A stretch of 64,000 nucleotides of DNA from Streptomyces nodosus (lineage in GTDB: Bacteria; Actinomycetota; Actinomycetes; Streptomycetales; Streptomycetaceae), in contig NZ_CP023747.1 of NCBI RefSeq assembly GCF_008704995.1, positions 3,374,501 through 3,438,500 of the forward strand, in the 5' to 3' direction. The notes under the pieces were generated by a model, which searched no databases, was not told the origin of the DNA, and saw only the letters and a list, made by a program, of their open reading frames with translations. Shown here one piece after another: positions 1 to 9,052 of the stretch. Positions within the stretch are counted from its first letter, which is position 1; every line of letters starts with the position of its first letter. The position numbers and the translations under genes were made by a program.

Positions 1-1
1 C

Positions 2-1603
2 GAGGCGCTTCAGCTCTTCACCCGGATCGTGGGCGAGGAGCGGGTGGCCTCGGAGCGCGAGGCCGCGCTGGACGTGGTGGCGGCCTGCGGGTTCCTGCCG
101 CTGGCGATCCGTATCGCCGCCTCCCGCCTGGCCTCGCGCCGCACCTGGACCGTCTCGGTCCTGGCCGCGAAGCTCGCGGACGAGCGCCGCCGCCTGGACG
201 AGCTCCAGGCCGGGGACCTCGCGGTGAAGGCCACCTTCGAACTGGGCTACGGCCAGCTGGAGCCGGCCCAGGCCCGGGCGTTCCGGCTGCTGGGGCTCGC
301 GGACGGCCCGGACATCTCCCTGGCGGCGGCAGCGGCCGTACTGGACCTCCCCGCGGAGGACACCGAGGACCTGCTGGAGTCCCTCGTCGACACCTCCCTG
401 CTGGAATCCGCGGCCCCGGGGCGCTACCGCTACCACGATCTGGTCCGCCTCTACGCCCGCGCCTGCGCCGAGCGCGACGAACACCTGCCCGGCGAACGGG
501 ACGCGGCCATGTCACGGCTGCTGGACTTCTACCTGGCCACGGCGTCCGGGGTCTACGCCATCGAGCGACCGGGCGACCGCCTGGTGGACCACCTCGAGAA
601 ACCGCGCACGACCGGACTGGTCTTCCCCGACCGGCGCGCGGCCCAGGACTGGCTCTACTCCGAGGCCGTGCCCCTGCTGGCCTGTGTACGGCAGTCCTCC
701 GACGGCGACCGGCTCAGGCGCGCGGTCGACCTGCTGTGGGCCGCGGTCGACCTGGCGGAGTCGGGGGCGAACTCCCGGGAGTACGAGGCGGCGGCGACCG
801 CCCTGCGCGAGGCCGCGCGGGCCGCCTCGGACGGCCGTGCCGAGGGACGGGCCATCCTCGTGCTGGCCAACGCCCGCCACTGGTCCGGCTACTTCGACCA
901 GGCCGACCAGGAGGCACGCCAGGTGCTGCGGATCTCTGAGGCCGCCGGGGATCCCCTGCCCTGCTGCTGGGCGGCCAACATCCTGGGCGCCTTCGCCTTC
1001 TACCAGAGCCGCTTCGCCGAGGCCGAGGAGTACCTCGAACGGGCCATCAAGGACTTCCGGGCCTGCGGCGACCTGTCGGGCACGGCGGCCGCCCTGTGCA
1101 ATCTCTCCCGCCTTCATCTGGCGACGGACCGCGCCGACAGCGCCGTCACCCTCGCCCGGCAGGGCACCGAGATGTACGAGGAGCTCGGGCATCTGCTCAA
1201 GGCGGCGAACGGTCACTACGCGCTCGGCATGGCCCTCAGCAAGAACGGCCAGCTGTCCGACGCCTCCGCCCGCCTCGACAAGGCCCTCCAGGTCTTCCGC
1301 ACCAGCCGTCAGCGGCTGTGGGAGGGCATGACCCTGCTGCGTCTCGCCGAGGTGGACCTGCTGGCCGAACGCCCCGCGCAGGCCGCGGCCAACGCCGAGA
1401 CGGCCCTGGCGATGCTCAGGGGCATCGGGGGCGAATGGCGCCGGGGCAATGTCCTCACGGTGCTCGGCAAGGCGCTGAGCGACATCGGCCAGTCCGGACG
1501 GGCCCAGGTCTGCTGGCGCGAGGCGCTCGAGATCTACGAGCGGCTGAACTCCCCGGAGGCCGCGGAGGTGCAGGCGCTGCTGGCACCGGCGACCGCCGTA
1601 TGA
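2..1603 (+). CDS. afsR: AfsR, SARP-family global regulator (5' truncated by window edge)
   Basis: The frame is open from the first complete codon, so the start and the N-terminal SARP DNA-binding/BTAD part lie outside the window. What remains (about 533 aa) is the end of the NB-ARC ATPase (EALQLFTRIVG, then GFLPLAIRIAASRLA), its winged-helix section (to about residue 160, HDLVRLYARA) and a long run of TPR-like helices. AfsR is a cytoplasmic activator of secondary metabolism whose DNA binding is stimulated when AfsK phosphorylates it; its established target is afsS. Identity rests on this architecture plus the immediate neighbours afsS and afsK. An internal GTG at position 29 is not the real start. 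Confidence 0.9.
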   Translation, partial: EALQLFTRIVGEERVASEREAALDVVAACGFLPLAIRIAASRLASRRTWTVSVLAAKLADERRRLDELQAGDLAVKATFELGYGQLEPAQARAFRLLGLADGPDISLAAAAAVLDLPAEDTEDLLESLVDTSLLESAAPGRYRYHDLVRLYARACAERDEHLPGERDAAMSRLLDFYLATASGVYAIERPGDRLVDHLEKPRTTGLVFPDRRAAQDWLYSEAVPLLACVRQSSDGDRLRRAVDLLWAAVDLAESGANSREYEAAATALREAARAASDGRAEGRAILVLANARHWSGYFDQADQEARQVLRISEAAGDPLPCCWAANILGAFAFYQSRFAEAEEYLERAIKDFRACGDLSGTAAALCNLSRLHLATDRADSAVTLARQGTEMYEELGHLLKAANGHYALGMALSKNGQLSDASARLDKALQVFRTSRQRLWEGMTLLRLAEVDLLAERPAQAAANAETALAMLRGIGGEWRRGNVLTVLGKALSDIGQSGRAQVCWREALEIYERLNSPEAAEVQALLAPATAV

Positions 1604-1618
1604 GGCCGCGACAGGGGC

Positions 1619-1636
1619 GTTCATCATTCGTTTATC
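1619..1636 (+). promoter_or_regulatory. Candidate AfsR box upstream of afsS
   Basis: Two direct heptamers, GTTCATC at 1619-1625 and GTTTATC at 1630-1636, lie exactly 11 bp apart, 16 bp after the afsR stop. SARP regulators bind direct repeats with this spacing at the -35 position, and AfsR is known to activate afsS. The spacing and repeat are seen directly; the assignment as an AfsR box is inference. Confidence 0.55.
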
Positions 1637-1733
1637 GCCGCACGGCACTCTCTTGATGGTCGGTCCGTCGCATCGGGGGGCAGACGGATGCCGGTGAGGT
1701 CGCCGGCCTCGTAGCAGGATGGGCGACAGGAGC

Positions 1734-1773
1734 GGTCCGCCCGGCCACCCTCGGGGGAGTGGCCGGGCGGACC
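1734..1773. terminator. Perfect 15-bp hairpin between afsR and afsS
   Basis: Positions 1734-1748 and 1759-1773 are perfectly complementary (arm starts GGTCCGCCCGG) around a 10-nt loop. There is no T-tract, as is usual in Streptomyces. It could terminate afsR transcripts, but if afsS starts near the AfsR box the hairpin is inside the afsS leader, ending 40 nt before the start codon. Confidence 0.6.
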
Positions 1774-1813
1774 CTCGACTGTACGAGTTCAAGGACCAAG
1801 GGGAGGCACCGCC

Positions 1814-2026
1814 ATGAGCGACACCACCAAGGACGAGCCGGTCGTCAAGCCGGACAACACGCACATCACCGACGCCCCGGCCGGCACGGAGATCAAGCCG
1901 CTCAACACGCATATCACCGACGCCCCGGCCGGCTCCGACGTCAAGCCGCTCAACACCCACATCACCGACGTCGACGACGGCCCGACGAGCCCGGACAACA
2001 CGCACATCACGTCCGAGCCCAGCTAG
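1814..2026 (+). CDS. afsS: AfsS, small repeat-containing activator of antibiotic production
   Basis: A 70-aa acidic protein placed directly after afsR, with a good ribosome site (GGGGAGG, 7 nt before ATG). It consists of four copies of the pentapeptide NTHIT, at residues 15-19, 31-35, 47-51 and 62-66. The first three repeat units are 16 residues long (KPLNTHITDAPAG type) and the last spacing is 15. AfsS of S. coelicolor (63 aa, called sigma-factor-like) is also a tandem-repeat protein in this position; it raises antibiotic and stress-related gene expression by an unknown mechanism. Assignment is by synteny and repeat architecture; the exact repeat sequence differs from the TT-x-DNHMP repeats I recall for AfsS. 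Confidence 0.82.
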   Translation: MSDTTKDEPVVKPDNTHITDAPAGTEIKPLNTHITDAPAGSDVKPLNTHITDVDDGPTSPDNTHITSEPS

Positions 2027-2253
2027 TCCTCCTCCGCACGGGGGTCGGCCGCGACGGCGCGGAGGGGGAGCCGTCGCGGCCGAAGCATGTCCGGAGCCGG
2101 TTCACCCCGCCCGGTCACCGTGTGGCACGGATCGCACACCACGCGTAGCGTGTGCGGGGACGGCCGCCGTACGGTGCCCCTTCCGTTCGGCCGGTACGAC
2201 GGCCGTCCACCGTCTCCCGGCGTGCGGGTGCCCGCGAGCCCGGCTGCGACGGC

Positions 2254-4587
2254 TCAGGCGGTCCGTGCCGTCCCGGTGCCCTTCTCCGCGTCCAGGGCGT
2301 AGACACAGCGGTCCTTGCTGCACGCGTACACCACGCCGTCCTTCACCACCGGCGCACCGGTGATCTCACCGCCGGTCGCCAGCTTCCAGCGCAGCCGGCC
2401 GTCGTCGGCCTTCAGCGTGTACAGCAGATGGTCCGTGGAGCCGAAGTGGATACGGCCCTCCGCGACCGCCGGGGAGCCCACGATCTCCCCGCCCGCCTGG
2501 AAGCGCCACTTCGGGGTGCCCGTGACCGCGTCCAGGGTGTAGAGGCCCCTGCCGCTGCCGACATGGACGTGCCCCCCGGCCACCAGCACCGGATCGATCG
2601 CGGCCCGCGGCTCCGTGGCGATGCGCCAGCGGTCCCGGCCGTCCGTGGCGTCGAGGGCGTAGACCGTGCCCAGATAGTCGGCGAGATAGACGCCGCCGCC
2701 GGCGACCGCCGGGCCCGGCACGAAGGCCGGCGGGCTCAGGAACACCGCCGGCGCTTCGAAGTGCCAGCGCACCATGCCGCTGGCCACCTCGATGGCCAGC
2801 ACCCGGGTGCCGGCCGAGACGTACACATAGCCGTCCGTCGCCCGGGTCAGCCGCACGGGCACCCCGCCGCAGGACGCGGCGTCCCCGATCGGATAGGACC
2901 AGCGCTCCTCCCCCGTACGCGCCTCCAGGGCCCGCAGCCGGGCGTCCTGCCAGACGTACACCGTGCCGTCGTGGACGACCGGCCCGGCCTCCGGGGTCTC
3001 GAAGTCCGTCTGCGCGCCGGTGATCTCCCACAGCTGCCGGCCGTTCGCCGCCTCCCAGGCCTGGACACCGCCGCCCCGGGTACCGGTGACCACGGTGCCG
3101 CGGTCGGCCCTGAGCGTGTACACCCAGCCGTCCAGGGACAGCCGCCACAGGTCCGAGCCCTCGTGGGCGTCCAGGGCGAAGAGGGTGGGGCCGTCGGAGG
3201 CGTGCACCCGGCCGTCCTCGACCGCCATCGACCAGGCCACGTCCCGGGTCTTGAAGCGGCGGCGGCCGGTCGCCACATCCAGGGCGTGCACCTCGAAGGA
3301 GGTGACGTAGACCAGGTCGTCGGCGACCGTCGGGGTGCCCCAGACGTCGTTGGACATCCGGAAGCGCCAGGGGCGCCAGCCGGTGGCGGCCTCCGGGGGC
3401 AGCGGGGGCGGCGGAACCGCGGGAGCGGGCACCATGCCGTTCGCCCCGGGGCCGGGACGGGACCAGGAGGCGACCAGGCCGGCCTCCGGGGGCGGCGCCT
3501 TCACCGCGGCCGCCCGCGCGTCCGCGACCCGCGGCCCGGGCCCGATCGGCACGGAGGCGCCCACCAGCCGCACCGGGCCCCCGTCGGACCCGCCGGCCGC
3601 CACCGGGACCGGATCGTGGGAGGGCATCGGCGGCGGCAGCGGGCGCATGCCGCCGCCGCGGCCACCGAACGGATACGGCTTCACCGGCGGACGTCCACCG
3701 CGGCGCTCCTCGATCAGGGCGACCGCCTTCTCCGGCAGCCACGCCGAGGCCGTACCGCTGTCGTCGGAGCCCGAGCCGAAGAGATGCGGGGCGAGCTGGG
3801 CCTGAAGGTCGGCCGGGTTCGGGCGGGCGGTGGCGTCCGTCTGCATACAGGAGTCGATCAGCGGCCGCAGCTCGTCCGGCAGCCCGGACAGGTCCGGCTC
3901 CTCGCGCAGCAGCATGAAGACGGTCTCCACGGGGTTGGCGCCCTGGAAGGGGGGATGCCCGGTGGCCGCGAAGACCAGCATCGAGGCGAGCGAGAAGACA
4001 TCGCTCGCACCGGTCACGCTGCGCGAGTCCTTGGCCTGCTCGGGGGACATATAGGCGGGGGTACCGACGGCGACATTGGTCATCGTCAGACGCGTGTTCG
4101 ACACGCCGGAGGCGATGCCGAAGTCGATCACCCGGGGGCCGTCCTCGACGACGAGCACATTGGACGGCTTCAGGTCGCGGTGGACCAGGCCCGCCCCGTG
4201 GATGGACTGGAGCGCCTCCGCGACGCCCGCGGCCAGCCAGCGCACCGCCTGGGCCGGCAGCGGCCCGCAGTCGGTCACTATCTCCTCGAGGGAGGGCGCG
4301 GGCACATACGCGGTGGCCAGCCAGGGCACGGCCGCGCGCGGGTCGGCGTCGACCACGGCCGCCGTGTAGAAGCCGGAGACCGCCCGTGCGGCCTCCACCT
4401 CACGGGTGAAACGCACCCGGAACAACTGGTCCTCGGCCAGTTCGGTGCGGACGGTCTTGATCGCCACCCGCCGGCCGGACGCCGAGCGCGCGAGATAGAC
4501 CAGCCCCATGCCGCCGGCACCCAGCCGACCCAGCACCTCGAACGGCCCGATCCGCCGCGGATCGTGTTGCGTCAGCTGATCCACCAC
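2254..4587 (-). CDS. afsK: AfsK, Ser/Thr protein kinase with C-terminal PQQ-type beta-propeller
   Basis: A 777-aa kinase. The Hanks-type domain occupies about residues 14-275: glycine loop GRLGAGGMG (20-28), catalytic Lys44 (VAIKTV), [11 protein letters not shown], and the activation segment [18 protein letters not shown], which holds the region of the autophosphorylation threonine known in AfsK. A Pro/Gly-rich linker follows, then about 350 residues of PQQ-like propeller blades ([34 protein letters not shown]). AfsK is associated with the inner membrane face, phosphorylates AfsR, and also acts on polar-growth proteins. GTG at 4587 (MVDQLTQ) is chosen because GGGGAGG lies 10 nt upstream; the frame is open 15 codons further. 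It converges with afsS. Confidence 0.95.
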   Translation of the reverse strand: MVDQLTQHDPRRIGPFEVLGRLGAGGMGLVYLARSASGRRVAIKTVRTELAEDQLFRVRFTREVEAARAVSGFYTAAVVDADPRAAVPWLATAYVPAPSLEEIVTDCGPLPAQAVRWLAAGVAEALQSIHGAGLVHRDLKPSNVLVVEDGPRVIDFGIASGVSNTRLTMTNVAVGTPAYMSPEQAKDSRSVTGASDVFSLASMLVFAATGHPPFQGANPVETVFMLLREEPDLSGLPDELRPLIDSCMQTDATARPNPADLQAQLAPHLFGSGSDDSGTASAWLPEKAVALIEERRGGRPPVKPYPFGGRGGGMRPLPPPMPSHDPVPVAAGGSDGGPVRLVGASVPIGPGPRVADARAAAVKAPPPEAGLVASWSRPGPGANGMVPAPAVPPPPLPPEAATGWRPWRFRMSNDVWGTPTVADDLVYVTSFEVHALDVATGRRRFKTRDVAWSMAVEDGRVHASDGPTLFALDAHEGSDLWRLSLDGWVYTLRADRGTVVTGTRGGGVQAWEAANGRQLWEITGAQTDFETPEAGPVVHDGTVYVWQDARLRALEARTGEERWSYPIGDAASCGGVPVRLTRATDGYVYVSAGTRVLAIEVASGMVRWHFEAPAVFLSPPAFVPGPAVAGGGVYLADYLGTVYALDATDGRDRWRIATEPRAAIDPVLVAGGHVHVGSGRGLYTLDAVTGTPKWRFQAGGEIVGSPAVAEGRIHFGSTDHLLYTLKADDGRLRWKLATGGEITGAPVVKDGVVYACSKDRCVYALDAEKGTGTARTA

Positions 4588-4874
4588 TTGCCTGCCACCT
4601 CCCCGTACGGGTCGCGTCGTCCGCCTGTGCACGCGACCCCGTGCAGCGTCTCACCACCGCACCGCCATGGCGGCACGCAGCCCGATTCTCCCTGTACGGG
4701 CGACCGGTTGCGAACCCGGGGGCGGAACGGGGTGTCCCAGGACAAAACCATGCCGGATCACCCGTCGGACACAGGGGCTCCCGCAGGGGACAACGCCAGG
4801 AGCGCCCCCGAAGTGCCGCTCGGGCGCGATCGGCACGGAAGCGGCGCCCCGGCCGTGCGGGACGGCACGGGCGG

Positions 4875-5669
4875 TCAGCGCTGGAGCAGGGCGAAGGACG
4901 CCCCCTGATCGTCCGTGACCACCGCCACCCGTCCGTACGAGGTGTCGAACGGCGGTACCTGTACCCGGCCGCCCAGCCGGGCCACCGCCCCGAGCGCCGC
5001 CTCCCCGTCGGCGATCCCGAAGTGGACGAGGAAGTGGGAGGGCATCTCCGCCGGGAAGACCGACAGGATCGGGGCGCGCCCGAAGTCGGGAACGGCGCCG
5101 GGGCCGAACAGGGCGTCATGGAAGAGCCCGGTGTAGAAGGCGTTCGCGGCGGTCGTGTCCCGCGCGTACAGCTCGGCCCAGGTGAACGAGCCGGGTTCGT
5201 GCCGCTTGCCGAAGCCCGCGAGCGCACCGGCCTGCCAGAGCCCGAAGACCGCGCCCTCGGGGTCGGCGGCCAGCGCCACGGTGCCCAGGGTGTCCACCGG
5301 GGTCGGCGGGACGACGACCTGGCCGCCGGCCGCCCGGATCCGTCCGGTGAGCGTCAGGGCGTCGGGGGTCGCGAAGTACACCGTCCAGACGGTGGGCATC
5401 CGCCCGTCCCGCTTGGGCGCCAGCGCGGCCACCGGCGCCCCGCCCAGCAGCGCCCAGGCGGAGGATCCGTACGCCGTCTCGAAGTCCCATCCGAACAGTC
5501 CGCCGTAGAACCGCTCGCCCGCCTCGACGTCGGACAGCTGGACGTCGACCCAGCAGGGGACGCCCTCGGGGAAGGCGGCGCCGTCCGGGCCCTCGCGGCC
5601 GGGGGAGGTTCCGGCCCCCTGGGGCGGGCCGTTCCCCCGCGAGGGAGGCGAGGGATGGTTTTCGGCCAT
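4875..5669 (-). CDS. VOC-superfamily protein with two glyoxalase-like domains
   Basis: 264 aa with two vicinal-oxygen-chelate domains, about residues 28-140 (WVDVQLSDVEAGERFYGGLFGWDFE) and 150-262 (FTWAELYARDTTAANAFYTGLFHDAL). Each has the typical opening strand and FYxGLF helix and closes with DPEGAVFGLWQ or DDQGASFALLQ. Such proteins include metal-dependent lyases, dioxygenases and antibiotic-sequestering proteins; the substrate cannot be read here. The metal-ligand positions are not conserved enough to claim catalysis. ATG at 5669 is preferred over an upstream in-frame start because similarity starts shortly after it and the extension is low-complexity. It is transcribed divergently from the TetR gene that follows, which may control it. 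Confidence 0.85.
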   Translation of the reverse strand: MAENHPSPPSRGNGPPQGAGTSPGREGPDGAAFPEGVPCWVDVQLSDVEAGERFYGGLFGWDFETAYGSSAWALLGGAPVAALAPKRDGRMPTVWTVYFATPDALTLTGRIRAAGGQVVVPPTPVDTLGTVALAADPEGAVFGLWQAGALAGFGKRHEPGSFTWAELYARDTTAANAFYTGLFHDALFGPGAVPDFGRAPILSVFPAEMPSHFLVHFGIADGEAALGAVARLGGRVQVPPFDTSYGRVAVVTDDQGASFALLQR

Positions 5670-5804
5670 ATCGCCAAGTTTAGAAGCTTTCCCGCGGAGC
5701 GCGCGCGTATCTACTCCTTCCCCTCCCACCAGCACCGATACCCCTCAGGGGCCTCTCCACTCCCCATTTGCAGTCGGCCGAATCGCGCTCACATCCCCCC
5801 TCGG

Positions 5805-5816
5805 TAAGCTGACGAC
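5805..5816 (+). promoter_or_regulatory. -10 element of a likely leaderless TetR transcript
   Basis: TAAGCT (5805-5810) fits the Streptomyces TANNNT -10 box and is followed by only 6 nt before the ATG. No Shine-Dalgarno sequence is present, so the mRNA probably begins at or next to the start codon. Confidence 0.5.
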
Positions 5817-6464
5817 ATGACAGGACAAGTGCGTACCGTCGACGGCCGCGTGGCCGGTCGGCGCGGGCAGGCGACGCGGCAGAAGCTGCTCGACTGTCTC
5901 GGCGAGATGCTCAGCTCCTCGCCCTACCGGGACGTCAAGGTGATCGACGTCGCCCGGAGGGCCGGGACGTCCCCGGCGACCTTCTACCAGTACTTTCCGG
6001 ACGTCGAAGGCGCCGTCCTGGAGATCGCGGAGCACATGGCCGCGGACGGCGCCGGGTTGGCCACTCTGCTGGAGGGCCGCTCCTGGGCCGGCAAGGCGGG
6101 CTGGCAGTCCGCGCAGGAACTGGTCGACGGATTCCTGGAGTTCTGGCGCAAGCACGACGCCATCCTGCGCGTCGTCGACCTGGGCGCGGCCGAGGGCGAC
6201 AAGCGCTTCTACAAACTCCGGATGAAGATCCTGAACTCGGTGAACGGCTCCCTAGCGGACTCGATCGCCGAGCTCCAGTCCAAGGGCAGGATCGACAAGG
6301 ACGTGAACCCGGCGGCCGTGGCGGGCGCCCTGGTGGCGATGCTCGCGGCGGTGGCGTCCCATCAGAAGGCCTTCCAGACCTGGGGCGTCAAACAGGCCGA
6401 ACTCCGCCCGAATCTCGCACTGTTGGTGCATCTGGGCGTCACCGGGAGGAAGCCGACCAGGTAG
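5817..6464 (+). CDS. TetR/AcrR-family transcriptional regulator
   Basis: 215 aa. The N-terminal HTH covers about residues 18-65: RQKLLDCLGEMLSSSPYRDVKVIDVARRAGTSPATFYQYF is split around the recognition motif GTSPATFYQYFPD. The remaining 150 residues are the helical ligand-binding and dimerisation domain, with no readable ligand. Divergent arrangement with the VOC gene (147-bp gap) suggests autoregulation and control of that gene. Translation appears leaderless. A strong inverted repeat follows the stop codon. Confidence 0.92.
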   Translation: MTGQVRTVDGRVAGRRGQATRQKLLDCLGEMLSSSPYRDVKVIDVARRAGTSPATFYQYFPDVEGAVLEIAEHMAADGAGLATLLEGRSWAGKAGWQSAQELVDGFLEFWRKHDAILRVVDLGAAEGDKRFYKLRMKILNSVNGSLADSIAELQSKGRIDKDVNPAAVAGALVAMLAAVASHQKAFQTWGVKQAELRPNLALLVHLGVTGRKPTR

Positions 6465-6572
6465 GACGCGAGACGGCACGCGGGAAAACACCGCGGTACC
6501 CGTCCTTCACTCGGGCGCGCCTGGTCCTGTCGGCTCGGCTCCTCCCCTCCCCTGCTCTGTTCTGTCATACGG

Positions 6573-6602
6573 GCGGTGGTCCACTCCGGTGGACCACCGC
6601 CC
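6573..6602. terminator. 13-bp perfect inverted repeat after the TetR gene
   Basis: 6573-6585 pairs with 6590-6602 (core GGTGGTCCAC / GTGGACCACC) around a TCCG loop, about 110 bp after the TetR stop and 48 bp before the next start. It is most likely a terminator; its symmetry would also suit an operator for the downstream gene. Confidence 0.6.
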
Positions 6603-6650
6603 GCCGCATCGAGGGGACCGGCACGGGAGCCACGGGGCGATACTCGGGGC

Positions 6651-7316
6651 ATGGGAAGGGATCTTCATGAGTTGCTGACGTCTCTGCGGGTGTGGGACCC
6701 GGAGACCACCGAGTTGCCCGTCTTCGATCCGGCGGCGGCGCCCGGGGAGCCGTTGGCGCTGTTCACCGAGTGGTTCGCGCAGGCGGTGGCGGCCGGGCAG
6801 GCCGAGCCGCACACGATGTCGCTGGCGACGGCGGACGCGGACGGCACCCCGGACGTCCGGACCGTGATGCTGCACGGCGCGGACGCGGACGGCTGGGCGT
6901 TCGCCACCCACTCCGGCAGCCGCAAGGGCGGACAGCTCGCGGCCCGGCCGTATGCCGCCCTCGGCTTCTACTGGCCGGTCCAGGGACGCCAGATCCGGCT
7001 GCGCGGTCCGGTCACCCCCGCGCCCGCGCGGGAGGGCCAGGCGGATCTGCACGCCCGGTCGACCGGAGCGCTGGCCGCGGCGCTCACCGGCGGACAGAGT
7101 CATGTGCTGGGCTCGGTCGAGGAGTTGGTGCGGGCGTCGGAGGAGGCCTGGGAGCGGGCCCGGCGCGAGCCGGACGCCCCGGTCCCGTCCTGGACGCTCT
7201 ATCGCCTCCAGCCGCAGGAGGCGGAGTTCTTCCAGGGGGACGCGCGGCGCCGTCATGTACGGCTGCGCTACCGCAGGACGGACGGAGGGTGGGTCAGGGA
7301 ACTGCTGTGGCCCTGA
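6651..7316 (+). CDS. Pyridoxamine 5'-phosphate oxidase-family flavoprotein
   Basis: 221 aa, with the PNPOx split-barrel: HTMSLATADADGTPDVRTVMLHG (residues about 50-72, split here as HTMSLATADADG plus TPDVRTVMLHG), FATHSGSRKGGQLA for FMN phosphate contacts, YWPVQGRQIRLRG, and a C-terminal WTLYRLQPQEAEFFQG section like the PdxH C-terminal dimerisation region. A bona fide pdxH occurs elsewhere in the window, so this is probably a paralogue with another FMN- or F420-dependent role. ATG at 6651 is chosen because similarity starts there; the frame is open further upstream into the hairpin region. Confidence 0.85.
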   Translation: MGRDLHELLTSLRVWDPETTELPVFDPAAAPGEPLALFTEWFAQAVAAGQAEPHTMSLATADADGTPDVRTVMLHGADADGWAFATHSGSRKGGQLAARPYAALGFYWPVQGRQIRLRGPVTPAPAREGQADLHARSTGALAAALTGGQSHVLGSVEELVRASEEAWERARREPDAPVPSWTLYRLQPQEAEFFQGDARRRHVRLRYRRTDGGWVRELLWP

Positions 7317-7329
7317 GGGTGAGGTGCCC

Positions 7330-8217
7330 TCAGTCCCCGGTGGGGGCCGGGTCCCCGAACTCGTACATGGCGAAGTCCGTGACCGCGCGGTAGCCGAGAC
7401 GCTGGTACAGGCCGTTGCTCGCGGGGTTGGCGAGGTCGGTGAAGAGCAGGACCTCCGCCGCGCCGGAGTCGAGCGCGGCCCGGCTCGCCGCGGCGGTGGC
7501 GGCGCCCGCGTAGCCCCGGCCGCGCAGGGGTGCGGGGGTGTAGACGGTGGTGACACGGATCTGTCCGGCGACCTCGGGCGCGGCGGCCGCCATGGAGACG
7601 GGCGTGCCCTCGGGCGTCTCCCACAGGGTGATCCCGCCCTGGCCGAGCCGGCTCTCGACCCAGTGCTCCGGGTGCCGCGGGGCCGGATCGCCGACGTCCT
7701 CACAGAACGAGGTGAACCAGCGGGTGATCAGGTCCCGGTCCTCCGGGGCGGCGCGCCGGGCGGTCCCGGACGGCGCCGGCGCGGGCGGGGTGAGCGTGCC
7801 GAGCCGGTAGAGGCGCTGGCGCTGCGTGAGCCGGACATCGGCCCCGGTGCGGCGCCCCCAGGCGGCGGCGAACGCGGCGGCCGCGGCGGCCGGTCCGCTC
7901 GCCGAGGGCAGCGGCCGGCCGTCCTCCGCCAGGCGCACCGCGAGCGCGTCGGCGGCATCGGCGGTGAGGGCGGTGAGCTGGAGCGCGTAGGGCGGGGTCC
8001 GCAGCAGGGCGGCCCGTGCGGTGCCGTCCTCGTCCGCGAGCCGGCCGAAGTACGGCGGCTCCTCCCCGTACGCGGCGACCCCTTCCTTCCGCAGCCGGTC
8101 GGTGACCGTCAACAGCACGGTGTGCAGGGCCGGTTCGGATCGCAGGAACGCCCCGGTCCGCTCCAGGAACTCCTTCGGGTCACCGGTGAACCGCCACGCG
8201 TACGCATCGGAAGTCAT
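7330..8217 (-). CDS. GNAT-family N-acetyltransferase
   Basis: About 295 aa. The C-terminal half (residues about 155-290) is a GNAT domain: VTTVYTPAPLRGRGYAGA is the acetyl-CoA pyrophosphate-binding loop (R/Q-x-x-G-x-G/A), followed by LFTDLANPASNGLYQRLGY. The N-terminal half (YAWRFTGDPKEFLERTGAFL onward) resembles the degenerate first GNAT repeat found in many actinobacterial acetyltransferases. The acceptor is unknown. It converges with the PNPOx-like gene with a 13-bp gap. ATG 8217 is preferred to GTG 8226; neither has a clear ribosome site. Confidence 0.88.
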   Translation of the reverse strand: MTSDAYAWRFTGDPKEFLERTGAFLRSEPALHTVLLTVTDRLRKEGVAAYGEEPPYFGRLADEDGTARAALLRTPPYALQLTALTADAADALAVRLAEDGRPLPSASGPAAAAAAFAAAWGRRTGADVRLTQRQRLYRLGTLTPPAPAPSGTARRAAPEDRDLITRWFTSFCEDVGDPAPRHPEHWVESRLGQGGITLWETPEGTPVSMAAAAPEVAGQIRVTTVYTPAPLRGRGYAGAATAAASRAALDSGAAEVLLFTDLANPASNGLYQRLGYRAVTDFAMYEFGDPAPTGD

Positions 8218-8331
8218 GCGCGTCACGATGCCGTGGGCCGACTGCGTTCCGCACCCGGTTTTCGGCGCCTGCGCCGGTCATGGCGCCGCGTCCCGGTGTG
8301 TTCCACGGTCACGGCACCGCGCGTCCCGCCG

Positions 8332-8922
8332 TCAGGGCAGCGAGGGTTCGGGGTCGCTCGCGATCCGGCCGTGCAGATGCACGTCCCGGAACACATCGTG
8401 CCGCCCCTCCTCGAACATCGCTCCGCGCAGCGTCCCCTCGTACCGGAAGCCGCAGCGTTCGGCGACCCGGCAGGACGCCTCATGCCCCAGGGCATGGCCC
8501 AGTTCCAGGCGGTTCAGACCCAGGTCGGTCAGGGCCCAGTGGGCGGCGAGCGCGAGCGCGCGGCCGGCGACACCGCGCCCGCGGGCCTCGGGCAGGACCC
8601 AGTAGCCGACCCGGGCGACCCGGATGACATGGTCGATCTGGTTGACCCCCAGGTGTCCCAGGGTCGTCCCGCTCTCCGCGTCGGCGATCCGGAAGGCCAC
8701 ATCGGCGCCCCCCGACCTGGCCCGCAGGGACTCCCGTGCGTCGTCCCGGTCCCGCACGATCCTGAGCGGTGTGTTCCAGCGCTGGAAGTCGGGGTCGGTC
8801 AGCCCCCTGAACCACGCGTCCAGATGGCTCTCGGACTCCGGGTCCCAGGCGCTCAGCCGCAGACCGTGACCATGCGGTTCGGGAAACGGGTCCAGCGGGG
8901 ACTTCTCAGTTATGTCGGCCAT
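8332..8922 (-). CDS. RimJ/RimL-type GNAT acetyltransferase
   Basis: 196 aa, with the layout of ribosomal-protein Ser/Ala N-acetyltransferases: GLRLSAWDPESESHLDAWF at the start, IGYWVLPEARGRG-like sequence (VGYWVLPEARGRGVAGRAL) as the acetyl-CoA loop, and the family signature GLNRLELGHALGHEASCRVAERCGFRYEGTLR, read here in pieces. This class also acetylates small molecules and antibiotics, so the substrate is open. It lies upstream of, and in the same direction as, the other GNAT gene (105-bp gap) and could be co-transcribed with it. ATG 8922 is chosen over TTG 8934. Confidence 0.9.
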   Translation of the reverse strand: MADITEKSPLDPFPEPHGHGLRLSAWDPESESHLDAWFRGLTDPDFQRWNTPLRIVRDRDDARESLRARSGGADVAFRIADAESGTTLGHLGVNQIDHVIRVARVGYWVLPEARGRGVAGRALALAAHWALTDLGLNRLELGHALGHEASCRVAERCGFRYEGTLRGAMFEEGRHDVFRDVHLHGRIASDPEPSLP

Positions 8923-9052
8923 CGGGCCATTCAATCAAGTCACAGGACCTCCATGAGCGATCCCGTTACGTCATGAATGCACCCCGTTCTCATACAGGCG
9001 TGATCATTTCGCAACCGATTCCGGTCTTGACCGAGACCCATCAATCGCGCAC

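Noticed and set aside
1814..2026. Multi-core RiPP precursor peptide
   Set aside because: Repeats fit that idea, but position after afsR and before afsK, and lack of any maturation enzyme, make AfsS the better explanation.
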